This document shows, in pieces, positions 25,601-34,252 of a stretch of DNA of 41,213 nucleotides (position 1 is its first letter; each line of letters starts with the position of its first letter). The notes under the pieces were generated by a model. That model was not told where the DNA came from and did not search any database. It saw nothing but the letters and a program-made list of their open reading frames with translations. The position numbers were made by a program, and so were the translations under genes. This DNA comes from a virus, in IMG/VR virus record IMGVR_UViG_3300042298_000153, positions 1-41,213 of that record; one strand, given 5' to 3'.

Positions 25601-28600
25601 AAAGAGGGTAAAGGATAATACCAAGAAAGAGGTTATTGACTTTGCTCAGAAGACATTGACTACATTGAGGTCTGTACTTCCCGACTTTACAATTGTAGTT
25701 CATGATGACGAGAACAGCTACGCAAATGCACTTCCTGTTGATGGTGACACTCAGTCAGGAGGCTACTTCTCTTATGCTCAAAGACCTGATGGTACTTACG
25801 TTGGCAAGATAGATATCAACCTCAACAAAGCTAACAAGGCAACCGTTGCTCACGAAGTTGCACATGGTGTAATGCGTAAAGCATTTGGTGAGAATGTAGA
25901 ATCATTTAGAACGCTAAAGAATAGAATTGCAGCTGTATTAAATACAGAAGGCAATCAGGCATTAACCGACTTTGCAAATCAGTATAAAGAGAATGATTCA
26001 TACGAAGAGTATCTAGTTGAACTAGCTGCTCAGCTTACACAAGCGGAGAAGAACTTGTCTCCTACTCTATTGCAGAAAATTGCTTCAATAATTAATGAGG
26101 CTGTATCTAAGATTACCAACGGGGCTTTCACTCCATTCCAAAACATCAGGGATACCAAGCAGACAATTGAGTTCTTTAGAAACATATCAGAGTCTATTCG
26201 TAAAGGAGAGGCAATTAATCCTGCGGATATTACAGCAATTCAAGAGGGTCTATCGGTTCCTATTGGTAGCCCTACCACAATCAACCCTGCTCCTAAAGGA
26301 AAGGCCTCTATAAATTTCACTAAGACCCCATTACCATTATCCTTTGTTACTGAATCGGATAAGATTGACATCAATGCTTTAATAGATGACATTGTCGCCA
26401 AGAAACAAAAGATTTGGTTTTGGATGGCTGACCAACTTGGTCGTGGCAACTACTACGATGAAGTTATTGAGGGAGAGCACTACCTAGATGCAGGTCCAAG
26501 CTTTGCTTTGGACCCTGCTAACCGAAGTAAGGGCATCCTTTGGGCTAGTGGTTTACCTGAGAAGACTTTGACAAATCAAATCAATCAGGCTGATTATATA
26601 TTCTTTATCAGTGGCTCTCCTGAAAAGGCTAAGCTATTTAACAAAAGAGTGCTAGACTTATTGGCTGAGAGAATTAATAAGACTTCAAACTTTGATAAAT
26701 TCAAAGAAGCCATAAATAAATTTACTAAGGAAACTGTAGAGCTAAGGACTATCAAGGACGCATTGAATGGTGTAAATTCATTCAAAGAGTTGGCTGATAG
26801 CCCTAAGAGAAAGCCTTTCCTAATATCAATAGGTGAGATTGGAGCATTGAAGACTGCGCCTGCGGGCTCATTAAAAGAGCTACTGGGTTCATTCAATGCA
26901 TTCATTGACTACAATGATTTGAGAGATGGTTTCTACAAGGAGAATGGATTCTCTCAAAACGACATCATGCTTGTCGGCAAGCCAACTGGCGTGTCAGGCA
27001 AGGCTCCTCATTCTACTTATGAGTTTGCAATTAGCGGTGAGGTAGTTGGTGTTCCTGATAAGAAGGTCGATTCTTGGGATATCATGCCTGAGGCTATAAA
27101 AGAAAAGTACAAGGATGTAATTGGCGGTAGAGAAGAGAAGACCAAGCCGATGCAGACTAAAGTTATTGCTGCCGAGACAGGCGTTATACGAGAGCTTGAG
27201 TCTAGAGTTAAAGGCAAGGCTCAGTTGATTGGACAAAATGCAAAATTAGGAGCAGTTGTAAAATATAATTTAGGTATTGCAAAGGAATTAACAAGTGAAG
27301 GAGAAAACCCGCAAAAAATTCGAATCGAAACAGGTTGGGAACAAGGCAAGGACAAGAAATGGAGATACGAAATTCCTGATGGTAAGTTCAAAGATTTTGA
27401 TGTTGATGATTTAAGAAAAGAAATAAATGATGAAGATGAAGAAGTAAGCACAGCTATATTGGGAGATGTATTTGATTCCCCTGAATTATACGAAGCTTAT
27501 CCTGATTTAAAAGAGATTAAAGTATTATTTAAAAAATTACCTGAAAATGTAGCAGGGTCATATAATCCATATACCAATGCTATTACTGTAAGTATAGATG
27601 ACTATTTAGACCCTGCTCAAAAGGAAGAGTCTGAGCTAACGATGATTCATGAGCTTCAGCACGCAATTCAGTCTAAAGAATATTTTGAAAGGGGAGGTAC
27701 CGAAGAAATTGCTCAATCTTTCTTTGACAATTTAATAAGTAATTTAAAATATGATGTTGATAGGAAAAAAGAGATATATGAAAGAGCAAAAGCTATCTTT
27801 CCTAACGACAAAAAGAAACAGCAGGCTAGTAGAGACTTGTTTAAATATGCGCTAGAAAAGTATACCCTATTAGAGCAACTTGGTAATAGAAAAGAAACCA
27901 AGGCAAATAAAAAAATCCTAGCTGAGTGGGCTAAAATCGCTAAAGAACAAGGAATAAAGCTTCCTCCTAAAGTTAAATCTAGGCTTAGGATAACTCCTGC
28001 GGATTCTTACAATCTTTACAGAAGATTGGCAGGAGAAGTTGAAGCTAGAAATGTTGAGTTCAGAAGAAGCCTAACACCTGATGAAAGAAGAAATACATTA
28101 CTATCTGAAACAGAGGAAATAGATAGAGCAGACCAACTTATGCTAGACAATCCTGACATGATGTTCGAAGGGATTGACGAAATGAATCAGCAGTTCAAAG
28201 GGAAGGCTCAACTTGATACTGATGCTAAAGCTAAGAAGGTAGTACAGCAAGCGCGTGCTCAAGGGTTTTCTGAGGATGCAATACAACTATTCCTTGAGGG
28301 TAAGGGCCTTTCAAAACAAGCCATTGGTAAAGCCATGGCAAAAGAGACGCCTGCGGCTGGAAGAATTAAGTTGTCAGAAGAAACCATTAAGGGATATGAT
28401 TCCTTGATGAAAAGAATTGATACGCTGATTGAATCAGGAACTCCTTCCAAAGAAGTTATAAGCAAATTAAAGAACTCAAAAACATACACAGAGGCTACTG
28501 ATGTACAAAAGGAGACGCTTGTTCGTGAGACACGCAAGAAACTTGGTCTTAGACAGAAGTCTGCGCCTACTGTAAAAAGATTGTTTGGCCAGTTAAAGGA

Positions 28601-31600
28601 TATCACCAAGATAACCATGACTGAAACTGAGCTTCTTAAAAAACGAATCAGAGAAATAGGTGAAGGGGCAAAGTTAGCCAAGAAGTCTATAGCTGAAGCC
28701 AATAAGTTTTTGGCTGATGAGATTAAGGAGATGGCCAATGTAGGTAAGATTACAGACAAGCAGGCTGCCGCTATTGTTGTTAAGGTTCTAAAGATGAACC
28801 CTCTCAGCGAAGCATCTATATCTAGGTTTGTAGATTACTTGGCCAAGGTGTTCTCAAATGCTGAGTATGTTGCAAAAATGACTACTGCCTTGGGTCAAAT
28901 AAAGCAGGCTAAGAAAAACATTAGAACAAAGATTGGTGTATCTGAAGACCTATTTGAGCCATTGAATCAATTGCTATCAATCAACCCAACCCTTATCCCT
29001 TTGAATCAATTGGAGAAGTACTTGGGCATATTGGAAGACTTCGGAGCAAGAAAGACGGTCCTCAGTGTTGATGACAGAGTTAAGGTATTGAAACAAGTAA
29101 ATGAAATTCTTGACGAAATAAATAATGAGCTTTCTTTGGTAGATGTTCTTGCTGATAGATTCAATAACTACGAGGGCAAAGTATTCAGCGAAGATGGACT
29201 TAACTATGCTGCGACTATCAAGGATATGATAGACAATGGAGCCATCACTGTAGATGAATCGGAGTTGATGAAGAAGTATAAGTCTGAAATACTTCCTCAA
29301 GTAGAGCCAACTAAATTGACTGACGAAGAAATTAAAGAGCTCAAGAAGGAAGATATAGACCTATTAAAGAAGTTAAAGATTGATAACAAAGAATTCCCGC
29401 TTCCTAGCCGTGATGAAAAAGAGGATGCAATAAATCTAGCTAAGCTCATCAATGAGCTAAGCGTGGAGGACTTGATGAATCTTTCTTTGTCTGACCTTAA
29501 AAATATCATTAAGGTTATTGACAATATCAATAACGGGTATCTTCCTCACTACGCTAAGGTATCTATAGAGAAGCTCGATGCTATCAAGCAAGGTAAGGTT
29601 CTTTCAGGTGCTATAGAAAGAGCTAAGCCTTTGGCTTTCTCAAAACTTTACTCAAGGCTTAAAGATAGGTTTACTAAAAAGGGAGAAGTTGATGAATTGA
29701 TTAGAGCAAACCCTCTCTACTATATAGACAATGTTTTTGGTGACTTTAAAACAAGAGACATCTTTAACTCATTGCTTGAGAAGTCTTCTCAGGCTTTGGC
29801 TACATTTAACTCAGAGTTGAAAAGAGTAGACCAAAAGATAGAGGCAGCTCAAAACAAAGTGTTGGCATCATTCAAACAGAACTCTGAAGAATACTTGATG
29901 TCTAAGTTTAGAATGACAGCCTATATGCTTCAGCGTGAGTACGAGTCCAACATTGGTAAGAAAGGTGTTAAACCAGTGGCTGAATATCTTAAAGAAACAA
30001 TTAAGCATATCAGAAGTGGTAGGTCAATTTATAAGAAAGCTGATGCTGAGAAGCTAGAGAAAATACTCAAAGAGGTTGAAGACTACACTGTAGATGGTAA
30101 GGTAGACTTGGATAAGTTCTACAATACATTCAATAGTGCAGAGAAAAACGCTATTGAAGAGATGACTGAAATCAATAAGTCTCTAGGAGAGAAGGCTGCT
30201 TATACTGCTGCTGTAGTTCGCGGGGATAAAGTTGAGTTGATGGATAACTATGTACACCATAATGTTCTGCATGAGCAGAACCCAATGGATGCTACTGCTG
30301 CTCCTGAGTTTTCTGATAAGTATAAAAACTCAATGAAACCTTCAACAAAGGCTAAGTCATTGATTGAAAGAACAGACACTATAACTCCACTTAACTTCGA
30401 CTTGTTTACAGCTACTCACAAAGGAGCTAAGTTTGTTTTGTTGGATTACAACTTGACTTCTCCTATCCGTACTGCTAGAAGGACTTTGATTCAGGCAGAG
30501 AAAAACCTAGAGACAAAAGGCTTGATGAACGATGAAAGAGTTCAGATATTCAATGCAATCAACAACGCATACGAAGAGGCGCTTCAAAACATATTAACCA
30601 ATAACATCACTCAGGATGCTTTTGCAAATGAAGTAGTTGACTTCATTCAGAAGCAGGGATATAGAGCCGCATTGGCAGGTACCACTAGATTCCAAGCAGA
30701 ATTGGCATCAAACATTACTAACGCCTTGTTGATAAATCCTGCAGCATTTACTGAAGGGGCTAAGAACATGAAGCTTATTGCTTCTGCGAATGGGTATGAG
30801 TTCATGAAGAACGCAAAGTCAAAACAAACGTCTAGACTTTATGCTTCTGATGCTCTGTCGGGCAAGATGGTTGACCCGCAGATACTAAAGCAAACTTCAG
30901 GTATCAAGGGTAGTGTTTCTAGAGGAGCGTTGACGAATAGAACTCTTCAGATTTATAACCTTACTCTAAAGAAGTATGTTCAGAACCCAGTAGAATACAT
31001 AGCTGACACCTTACTAAGCACTCCTGATAAGATTGTTTCAATGCCGCTTTGGTTTGGTAGTTTCATGAATGAGTTCAAGAGAATAACTGGGGAAGATGTT
31101 AATCAAGACATGATGATTAACAATGACCTTGATTATATGCAGAAGTATGCGGATGCAATTCAGCAGGCCACAAGGAAGGCTGACCAAGAATCTGTATACT
31201 CAGGAGCATCTAATAACGAGTTCATGGGTATCCTTAAAGGTAAGCTAAAGCCAAATCAAGGATTAACAGCAAAGATTTGGAATAACTTTAACACTTACAT
31301 GACCAACTTCATGAACTTTGATTATGCTGCAGCAAGAAGTGCTGTGTATAACTTGTTCAATGAAGGATACATGACTAAGAAAAAGGCTGCCGCTGTGCTT
31401 GCTGGTATAACAACTAGGTCTGTAATCTATCAGGTTATGGTTGCCAACATGGGTGCAGGCATCGTTGGTGCTGCATTTGGTCTCGCATTCGATTGGGAAG
31501 ATGAGGAAGAGGTAGATGAGAAGTCATACTTACAAATGCTTGGAAGAGGATTGGCCAACGTATTAGTTGGATACACTGTCGGAAGAAACTTTGGCAACGC

Positions 31601-32399
31601 AGTAAGAGGGATGTTAAACTTTGGAGTTGAACAAATCAACGAAGAGTATCTTGACTTCCTTAGAAACGGAGAGTATGATTTCTACAAGGACAATATCGCC
31701 TACACTTATTTGAATGTTGGAGACAGGGGAGATGTAGACGTTGCAAAGATGGCGGTCAACATGGCTGGGCCTTACACTCCTGTATTGAATACAGCGGTAT
31801 TGATAGGCAAAAACTTTGGCTCAATATCAAACAGAGTTATGGGTAAAGGCCCAACTAAGAAGGAGCCTGAAGCCATAAGAAGAGAGCAGATGACTGTGGA
31901 TTATAGAATTCCTTTGGAACTTGCAGGTAACGCAGGTCTCATACCTCTTTACAAAGATGTGAAGAAGGCTGTGAATGATGAGATTTATAAGGACCTACGC
32001 AAGGCTGCCAATACTCCTGAATCATCATTACCAAGTACAGAGGATTACGAAGAGCTAAAAGATTTGAGAGAGCTTAAAAGAAGAACCTCTAACGAGGATG
32101 AGATAAAGGAGATAAATAAAAAAATAATAAAGATAGTTGGTAGCGAAGAGTCAAAAGAATCCATTGAAAAAGCAGAGGATATAAGGTCTGAGAAAAAGAA
32201 AAGGCTTCTTTATGATTCAAGCAAGGGGAAAAGATACGACAACGAAAGTGATATGAAGCGAATAAATCCTGCTCTTTGGAGAAGAAGATTCGGACCGAAT
32301 TCAGATTGGGCTAAGAGTAATAAGGCAAAGAACGCTGTCGATAATAAGTTAGAGAAGGTGGCCAACAAGAGAGAAGATAAAGAGTTCAATAAAAGGTAA
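22686..32399 (+). CDS. Giant polyvalent ejection protein, two metallopeptidase motifs
   Basis: This 3237-residue protein is a quarter of the window. It begins with two tandem repeats (SYDLAVQNGYKKSIDEFKQL and SYNLALQNGYKKPLEDYKVL), then Ala/Gly-rich membrane-like segments (about residues 293-358) and coiled coil. A GNAT-like domain follows (about 716-919, ending KLKDIYTKLGFEKVDAIDG), then a first HExxH motif (HEVAH, 1056-1060). Next is an LPD23-like segment (ENPQKIRIETGWEQGKDKKW) leading to a second HExxH (HELQH, 1655-1659) with the typical GSYNPYTNAITV strand before it. The hexamer-like KGKA recurs at 1204, 1509 and 1838. The C-terminal third is helical with hydrophobic stretches near 2902-2937. 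Polyvalent proteins of this class are injected with phage DNA and act on host defences or the envelope; the substrates here are unknown. No DxDxD of a virion RNA polymerase was seen. Confidence 0.8.
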   Translation: MNEQAILASYDLAVQNGYKKSIDEFKQLLSSNSEALNVSYNLALQNGYKKPLEDYKVLMGLSTAQEPAAQPVEVKKKGVTTELPSEDGSLVSSKSADPEALRFAELVSKQGQVVGKRKDEEGYIDPRKKLGMYPTQEEVNRAMSQSFADTMASKGMAAEVEEKDFFEGGVRESLRFVDQYVPVFNVFGIGEFIDDSARVLASGYSQGQLASAANDIMFTGTIPKDEEIEKLLEYNKMVKDIGPSDAFINYQKKSEELGGGWFGFLRGVMDNPAVLPELMVNSLASMATNKEAVLAGGSAILTNALAAAAAAGAPTAGVGAAPGFVAGATAAIPVAMGLASGILTTGATFAELLQQELGTDENGNPVEPTTENIKAVLENPEKFNRIRNKSIAKGATVGAIDFVTGKTASIVGAKILSKSAAKSATGEATRAAFTKSVGAGSAIESGGGMLGEFAGTAAAEEKQNLENILFEGITEMPMGALSTVQARMAPSVYKVNNKKVTGEQLDEIIDTMEPADLAKANIKIENDYEGRNKKMQDKIVTGAIANEVRAAQPDLNETTVNAIVDLQKQLNTLEGNKTQVAKDKAAQIRGEIKKLQENPLPEAAAVEPKEAVVESGLTPEERIQQIETLELELKADDNISKQGGNALSYLERVTLEEELQTLKAEQDAFQKQTAGQVPVQSGATVSEEVAQGEPQAEPQVTAEAGVQEEVAGSDSENFIRKVFDAQKEKINKGEYNIFNKFTSKDFWEGTELGQLASEKFKEFENSLEERYGYDVLSNFSPLNLVENKDEKIIFNNDGKPIAAVKLISESPNKSSDTFYDTPGYTKELEQRYGTSVVLDNIYSLDNGGGREAVNQLKKIADENGVNIVLRASGIESPLTGKLMTSSKKLKDIYTKLGFEKVDAIDGRDKDVFIYKAKKQPAVSPAVAPTTLTQQEQLAQMEQMFAEKETPTTQPVKFKGANVRDPIAMDSLRKRVKDNTKKEVIDFAQKTLTTLRSVLPDFTIVVHDDENSYANALPVDGDTQSGGYFSYAQRPDGTYVGKIDINLNKANKATVAHEVAHGVMRKAFGENVESFRTLKNRIAAVLNTEGNQALTDFANQYKENDSYEEYLVELAAQLTQAEKNLSPTLLQKIASIINEAVSKITNGAFTPFQNIRDTKQTIEFFRNISESIRKGEAINPADITAIQEGLSVPIGSPTTINPAPKGKASINFTKTPLPLSFVTESDKIDINALIDDIVAKKQKIWFWMADQLGRGNYYDEVIEGEHYLDAGPSFALDPANRSKGILWASGLPEKTLTNQINQADYIFFISGSPEKAKLFNKRVLDLLAERINKTSNFDKFKEAINKFTKETVELRTIKDALNGVNSFKELADSPKRKPFLISIGEIGALKTAPAGSLKELLGSFNAFIDYNDLRDGFYKENGFSQNDIMLVGKPTGVSGKAPHSTYEFAISGEVVGVPDKKVDSWDIMPEAIKEKYKDVIGGREEKTKPMQTKVIAAETGVIRELESRVKGKAQLIGQNAKLGAVVKYNLGIAKELTSEGENPQKIRIETGWEQGKDKKWRYEIPDGKFKDFDVDDLRKEINDEDEEVSTAILGDVFDSPELYEAYPDLKEIKVLFKKLPENVAGSYNPYTNAITVSIDDYLDPAQKEESELTMIHELQHAIQSKEYFERGGTEEIAQSFFDNLISNLKYDVDRKKEIYERAKAIFPNDKKKQQASRDLFKYALEKYTLLEQLGNRKETKANKKILAEWAKIAKEQGIKLPPKVKSRLRITPADSYNLYRRLAGEVEARNVEFRRSLTPDERRNTLLSETEEIDRADQLMLDNPDMMFEGIDEMNQQFKGKAQLDTDAKAKKVVQQARAQGFSEDAIQLFLEGKGLSKQAIGKAMAKETPAAGRIKLSEETIKGYDSLMKRIDTLIESGTPSKEVISKLKNSKTYTEATDVQKETLVRETRKKLGLRQKSAPTVKRLFGQLKDITKITMTETELLKKRIREIGEGAKLAKKSIAEANKFLADEIKEMANVGKITDKQAAAIVVKVLKMNPLSEASISRFVDYLAKVFSNAEYVAKMTTALGQIKQAKKNIRTKIGVSEDLFEPLNQLLSINPTLIPLNQLEKYLGILEDFGARKTVLSVDDRVKVLKQVNEILDEINNELSLVDVLADRFNNYEGKVFSEDGLNYAATIKDMIDNGAITVDESELMKKYKSEILPQVEPTKLTDEEIKELKKEDIDLLKKLKIDNKEFPLPSRDEKEDAINLAKLINELSVEDLMNLSLSDLKNIIKVIDNINNGYLPHYAKVSIEKLDAIKQGKVLSGAIERAKPLAFSKLYSRLKDRFTKKGEVDELIRANPLYYIDNVFGDFKTRDIFNSLLEKSSQALATFNSELKRVDQKIEAAQNKVLASFKQNSEEYLMSKFRMTAYMLQREYESNIGKKGVKPVAEYLKETIKHIRSGRSIYKKADAEKLEKILKEVEDYTVDGKVDLDKFYNTFNSAEKNAIEEMTEINKSLGEKAAYTAAVVRGDKVELMDNYVHHNVLHEQNPMDATAAPEFSDKYKNSMKPSTKAKSLIERTDTITPLNFDLFTATHKGAKFVLLDYNLTSPIRTARRTLIQAEKNLETKGLMNDERVQIFNAINNAYEEALQNILTNNITQDAFANEVVDFIQKQGYRAALAGTTRFQAELASNITNALLINPAAFTEGAKNMKLIASANGYEFMKNAKSKQTSRLYASDALSGKMVDPQILKQTSGIKGSVSRGALTNRTLQIYNLTLKKYVQNPVEYIADTLLSTPDKIVSMPLWFGSFMNEFKRITGEDVNQDMMINNDLDYMQKYADAIQQATRKADQESVYSGASNNEFMGILKGKLKPNQGLTAKIWNNFNTYMTNFMNFDYAAARSAVYNLFNEGYMTKKKAAAVLAGITTRSVIYQVMVANMGAGIVGAAFGLAFDWEDEEEVDEKSYLQMLGRGLANVLVGYTVGRNFGNAVRGMLNFGVEQINEEYLDFLRNGEYDFYKDNIAYTYLNVGDRGDVDVAKMAVNMAGPYTPVLNTAVLIGKNFGSISNRVMGKGPTKKEPEAIRREQMTVDYRIPLELAGNAGLIPLYKDVKKAVNDEIYKDLRKAANTPESSLPSTEDYEELKDLRELKRRTSNEDEIKEINKKIIKIVGSEESKESIEKAEDIRSEKKKRLLYDSSKGKRYDNESDMKRINPALWRRRFGPNSDWAKSNKAKNAVDNKLEKVANKREDKEFNKR

Positions 32400-32402
32400 A
32401 CA

Positions 32403-32801
32403 TTAAACGTACCTGACGTACTTGAACTCCTTCTGCTTATCGTAGTAGACCATCATCTCATCATCAAGGGGAGGCTTGCCTCCCCACTTTATCTCTCCTC
32501 TCAGTCGGTTTGCTTTGCCGTATATGATGCCATCCTCACAGGCCCATATCAGCACAGGGGACAGCCTCTTATCGATGAGTTTGACCAGCTTGCGCGCGGA
32601 CACAGGCAACGGATACGCTGAGCTAATTGGCCTAATCCTGCCCTTAACTTCCGCGTATGCTATGAGATTATTGTTCTTGTCAAAGACTTTGTAGTCAATG
32701 TCCTGAGGGTCTAGCTTTTTATAGGAGCCTTCAAATATGCTTACAAATAATTCAATCGCTTTTTTTTCTCGCGCCAGCTCTGTTTCAGTTTCAAAAATCA
32801 T
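32403..32801 (-). CDS. PD-(D/E)xK-type nuclease-like protein
   Basis: This 132-residue protein is the last gene of the leftward arm. It has a restriction-endonuclease-fold core: an acidic residue in DPQDIDYKVFDKNNNLIAYA (Asp36) and the E-x-K pair Glu51/Lys53 in YAEVKGR, on consecutive strands. An N-terminal helix (TELAREKKAIELFVSIFEG) completes the usual alpha-beta arrangement. A role in DNA processing or junction cleavage is plausible from its neighbours. Its 3' end faces the giant virion gene with a 3-base gap. Confidence 0.6.
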   Translation of the reverse strand: MIFETETELAREKKAIELFVSIFEGSYKKLDPQDIDYKVFDKNNNLIAYAEVKGRIRPISSAYPLPVSARKLVKLIDKRLSPVLIWACEDGIIYGKANRLRGEIKWGGKPPLDDEMMVYYDKQKEFKYVRYV

Positions 32802-32985
32802 CTTCCTCTATTGATTTCAACATTAGTCTTAAATCGTAGATGAGTTCCTTCAGCTCTACCTCAGCCTTCTTGAAGTCTCTGTCTACTACATTCTCATAAA
32901 TACTTGCTAGTAGCGCGTGGTTTAGTCCTGTCCTTGCGGCAATTCTATTTGCTCTAGCGTTCTCTCGGTCTCTTTTCCTTTCCAT
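32791..32985 (-). CDS. Small basic hypothetical protein
   Basis: This 64-residue protein has a very basic N-terminus (MERKRDRENARANRIAARTG) and an acidic helical C-terminus (KKAEVELKELIYDLRLMLKS; EEDDF). Its start lies 64 bases inside the 3' end of the upstream gene and its stop overlaps the downstream start by 11 bases. The unusually long overlap makes the start uncertain, but no other ATG upstream of residue 55 exists. Function is unknown. Confidence 0.5.
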   Translation of the reverse strand: MERKRDRENARANRIAARTGLNHALLASIYENVVDRDFKKAEVELKELIYDLRLMLKSIEEDDF

Positions 32986-33482
32986 GGTCTGACGGTGGTT
33001 TCAAACACTTGGATTAGTTTCTCGAATACTAAGTCTTCTTTTCCCAATGGAGTATTGATGTCAACAAGTTCGATAATCTTTCTTATCCTGTCGTACTTGT
33101 CTTCAACTTTCTCTAACCCACTTCTGTCCCAAACAGAGTAGCCCATCTTTGTGCTTCTACTGGATACATACTCATGTTGTTCCTGTACAACTCCCTTAAT
33201 TGTCACGAAGAATAAATCTTTACACTCTAAGTATTTCTCCTTCACTTCAGGGTTGTATTTCAAAAGATTTTCCACGTCTCCCATGTAGTACATATAAACT
33301 CCGTAGCTTTTTTTCATGAAGCCACAGATGTCCTCACTTGAGAATCCGATGTCACTTAGTATTTTACAAAACACTTTCCTCGCGCTTACGTTGTTTTGTT
33401 TTTTTGAATGGTTAAATATGTTAGCGTTAAATTCTCTGTTCACTATCTGAGACAGGGCTTCCATCTTGGTGTACTTATGCAT
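32922..33482 (-). CDS. DnaA domain IV-like DNA-binding protein (putative)
   Basis: I place the start at ATG 33482 (186 residues), which overlaps the upstream nuclease gene by 8 bases; ATGs at 33488 and 33515 are alternatives. Residues about 34-75 (SARKVFCKILSDIGFSSEDI, then CGFMKKSYGVYMYYM) resemble the C-terminal DnaA domain: a helix, a turn with 'xSxxxIxxxx', and a recognition helix in the place of the DHTTV signature. The signature itself is replaced by KSYGVYMYY. The rest (KLIQVFETTVRPWKGKE) is charged. Proteins with a lone domain of this kind can bind origin-type repeats. The match is suggestive only. Confidence 0.5.
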   Translation of the reverse strand: MHKYTKMEALSQIVNREFNANIFNHSKKQNNVSARKVFCKILSDIGFSSEDICGFMKKSYGVYMYYMGDVENLLKYNPEVKEKYLECKDLFFVTIKGVVQEQHEYVSSRSTKMGYSVWDRSGLEKVEDKYDRIRKIIELVDINTPLGKEDLVFEKLIQVFETTVRPWKGKETERTLEQIELPQGQD

Positions 33483-33735
33483 TATCATTTGATTCGATTC
33501 CTTTATAGATTTCAACTTTAATTCCGTGAGCTGCCAGCTCCTTTAATCTGTACTCTTGAAGCTTTGATACCTTTCCTTTTGGCTTCTTTACTTCGTAGAA
33601 CTCCACGTCTGAGTCCTTTGGTATAGCTATTAAGTCAGGGATGCCATTCTTGTTGGTGTTAATCAACTTGATGACGAAGTATCCCTTGGACTCTAGCTCC
33701 TTGATTAGCTTTGATTGTATCTGTTGTTCTGTCAT
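33475..33735 (-). CDS. VRR-NUC domain nuclease
   Basis: This 86-residue protein is a stand-alone VRR-NUC domain. It has Asp34 in NKNGIPDLIAI, Glu48-x-Lys50 in FYEVKKPKGKVSKLQ and Gln60 in KLQEYRL, the complete catalytic set of this PD-(D/E)xK branch. Phage VRR-NUC proteins act as structure-specific nucleases, for example on Holliday junctions. Its ATG overlaps the upstream stop (ATGA at 33732-33735). Reaction and cofactor are from the family; the DNA substrate is not known. Confidence 0.85.
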   Translation of the reverse strand: MTEQQIQSKLIKELESKGYFVIKLINTNKNGIPDLIAIPKDSDVEFYEVKKPKGKVSKLQEYRLKELAAHGIKVEIYKGIESNDNA

Positions 33736-34094
33736 ACCATTAATAACTCGTTTATGGGTACCAAGAAACCAACTGACGTATCATCGTCACCGCCATTCCT
33801 TATGTACATATTGTGCTTGTAGTAGAACCTGAGCCTTTCCTTTAGGTTCTCCACGTTTAATATGATGGCGTGGTTGAACTCGGCTATTATATACAAGTAG
33901 TAGTCGGCATCCGTTACTGCTATCCCTGATGGCTTCCCCCTAGAAGAGTACTCGATGAAGACATTGCCAGTGACGTGAGCCATTGAGTCGAACTTAACCT
34001 CGAGCTTGAATGCCCCTGAGAAAAATTCTTTAGCCCAGTCTTCTCCAATCTGTCCAACAACCACATCGTGAGTGAAACTTCCTGAGTACTTCAT
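33732..34094 (-). CDS. PD-(D/E)xK endonuclease-like protein
   Basis: This 120-residue protein shows the pattern EVKFDSMAHVTGNVFIEYSS (Glu32, Lys34, Asp36, Glu48) then RGKPSGIAVTDADYYLYI, which is shared by a group of phage and plasmid PD-(D/E)xK nucleases. The first strand supplies E-x-K, and 'TGN-FIE' the next conserved strand. The N-terminal helix (VGQIGEDWAKEFF) matches as well. It overlaps both neighbours by 1-4 bases. It is probably involved in DNA recombination or host DNA degradation. Confidence 0.65.
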   Translation of the reverse strand: MKYSGSFTHDVVVGQIGEDWAKEFFSGAFKLEVKFDSMAHVTGNVFIEYSSRGKPSGIAVTDADYYLYIIAEFNHAIILNVENLKERLRFYYKHNMYIRNGGDDDTSVGFLVPINELLMV

Positions 34095-34252
34095 TACTCA
34101 AGGATTAAGTTTACGGTGCCATCAATCTCATACATCTCACCTATCTCGAAGTAGCCGAACTGATGACCGAATCTTCGCATCACTTTTTCTATCTGACTAT
34201 TGAGCCGTTCCATATCGTGGAACTTATGCCCGTGGACTTTATAGGACGTCAT
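34094..34252 (-). CDS. Small hypothetical protein, 52 residues
   Basis: ATG at 34252, stop at 34094-34096. The translation begins MTSYKVHGHKFHDMERLNSQ and ends YEIDGTVNLILE. The stop overlaps the next ATG (TAATG), and the start overlaps the upstream gene by 14 bases, the same packing as all neighbours. This makes it very likely a real gene. It is His-rich at the N-terminus; function is unknown. Confidence 0.65.
   Translation of the reverse strand: MTSYKVHGHKFHDMERLNSQIEKVMRRFGHQFGYFEIGEMYEIDGTVNLILE

Noticed and set aside
22686-32399. Virion RNA polymerase of the crAss or N4 type
   Set aside because: No DxDxD or other polymerase motif was found; the recognised parts are peptidase-like, LPD-like and GNAT-like.
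32400-32425. Bidirectional terminator at the arm junction
   Set aside because: GTAC-CTGAC-GTAC gives only a 4-bp stem from two self-complementary tetramers, without a T tract on either side.
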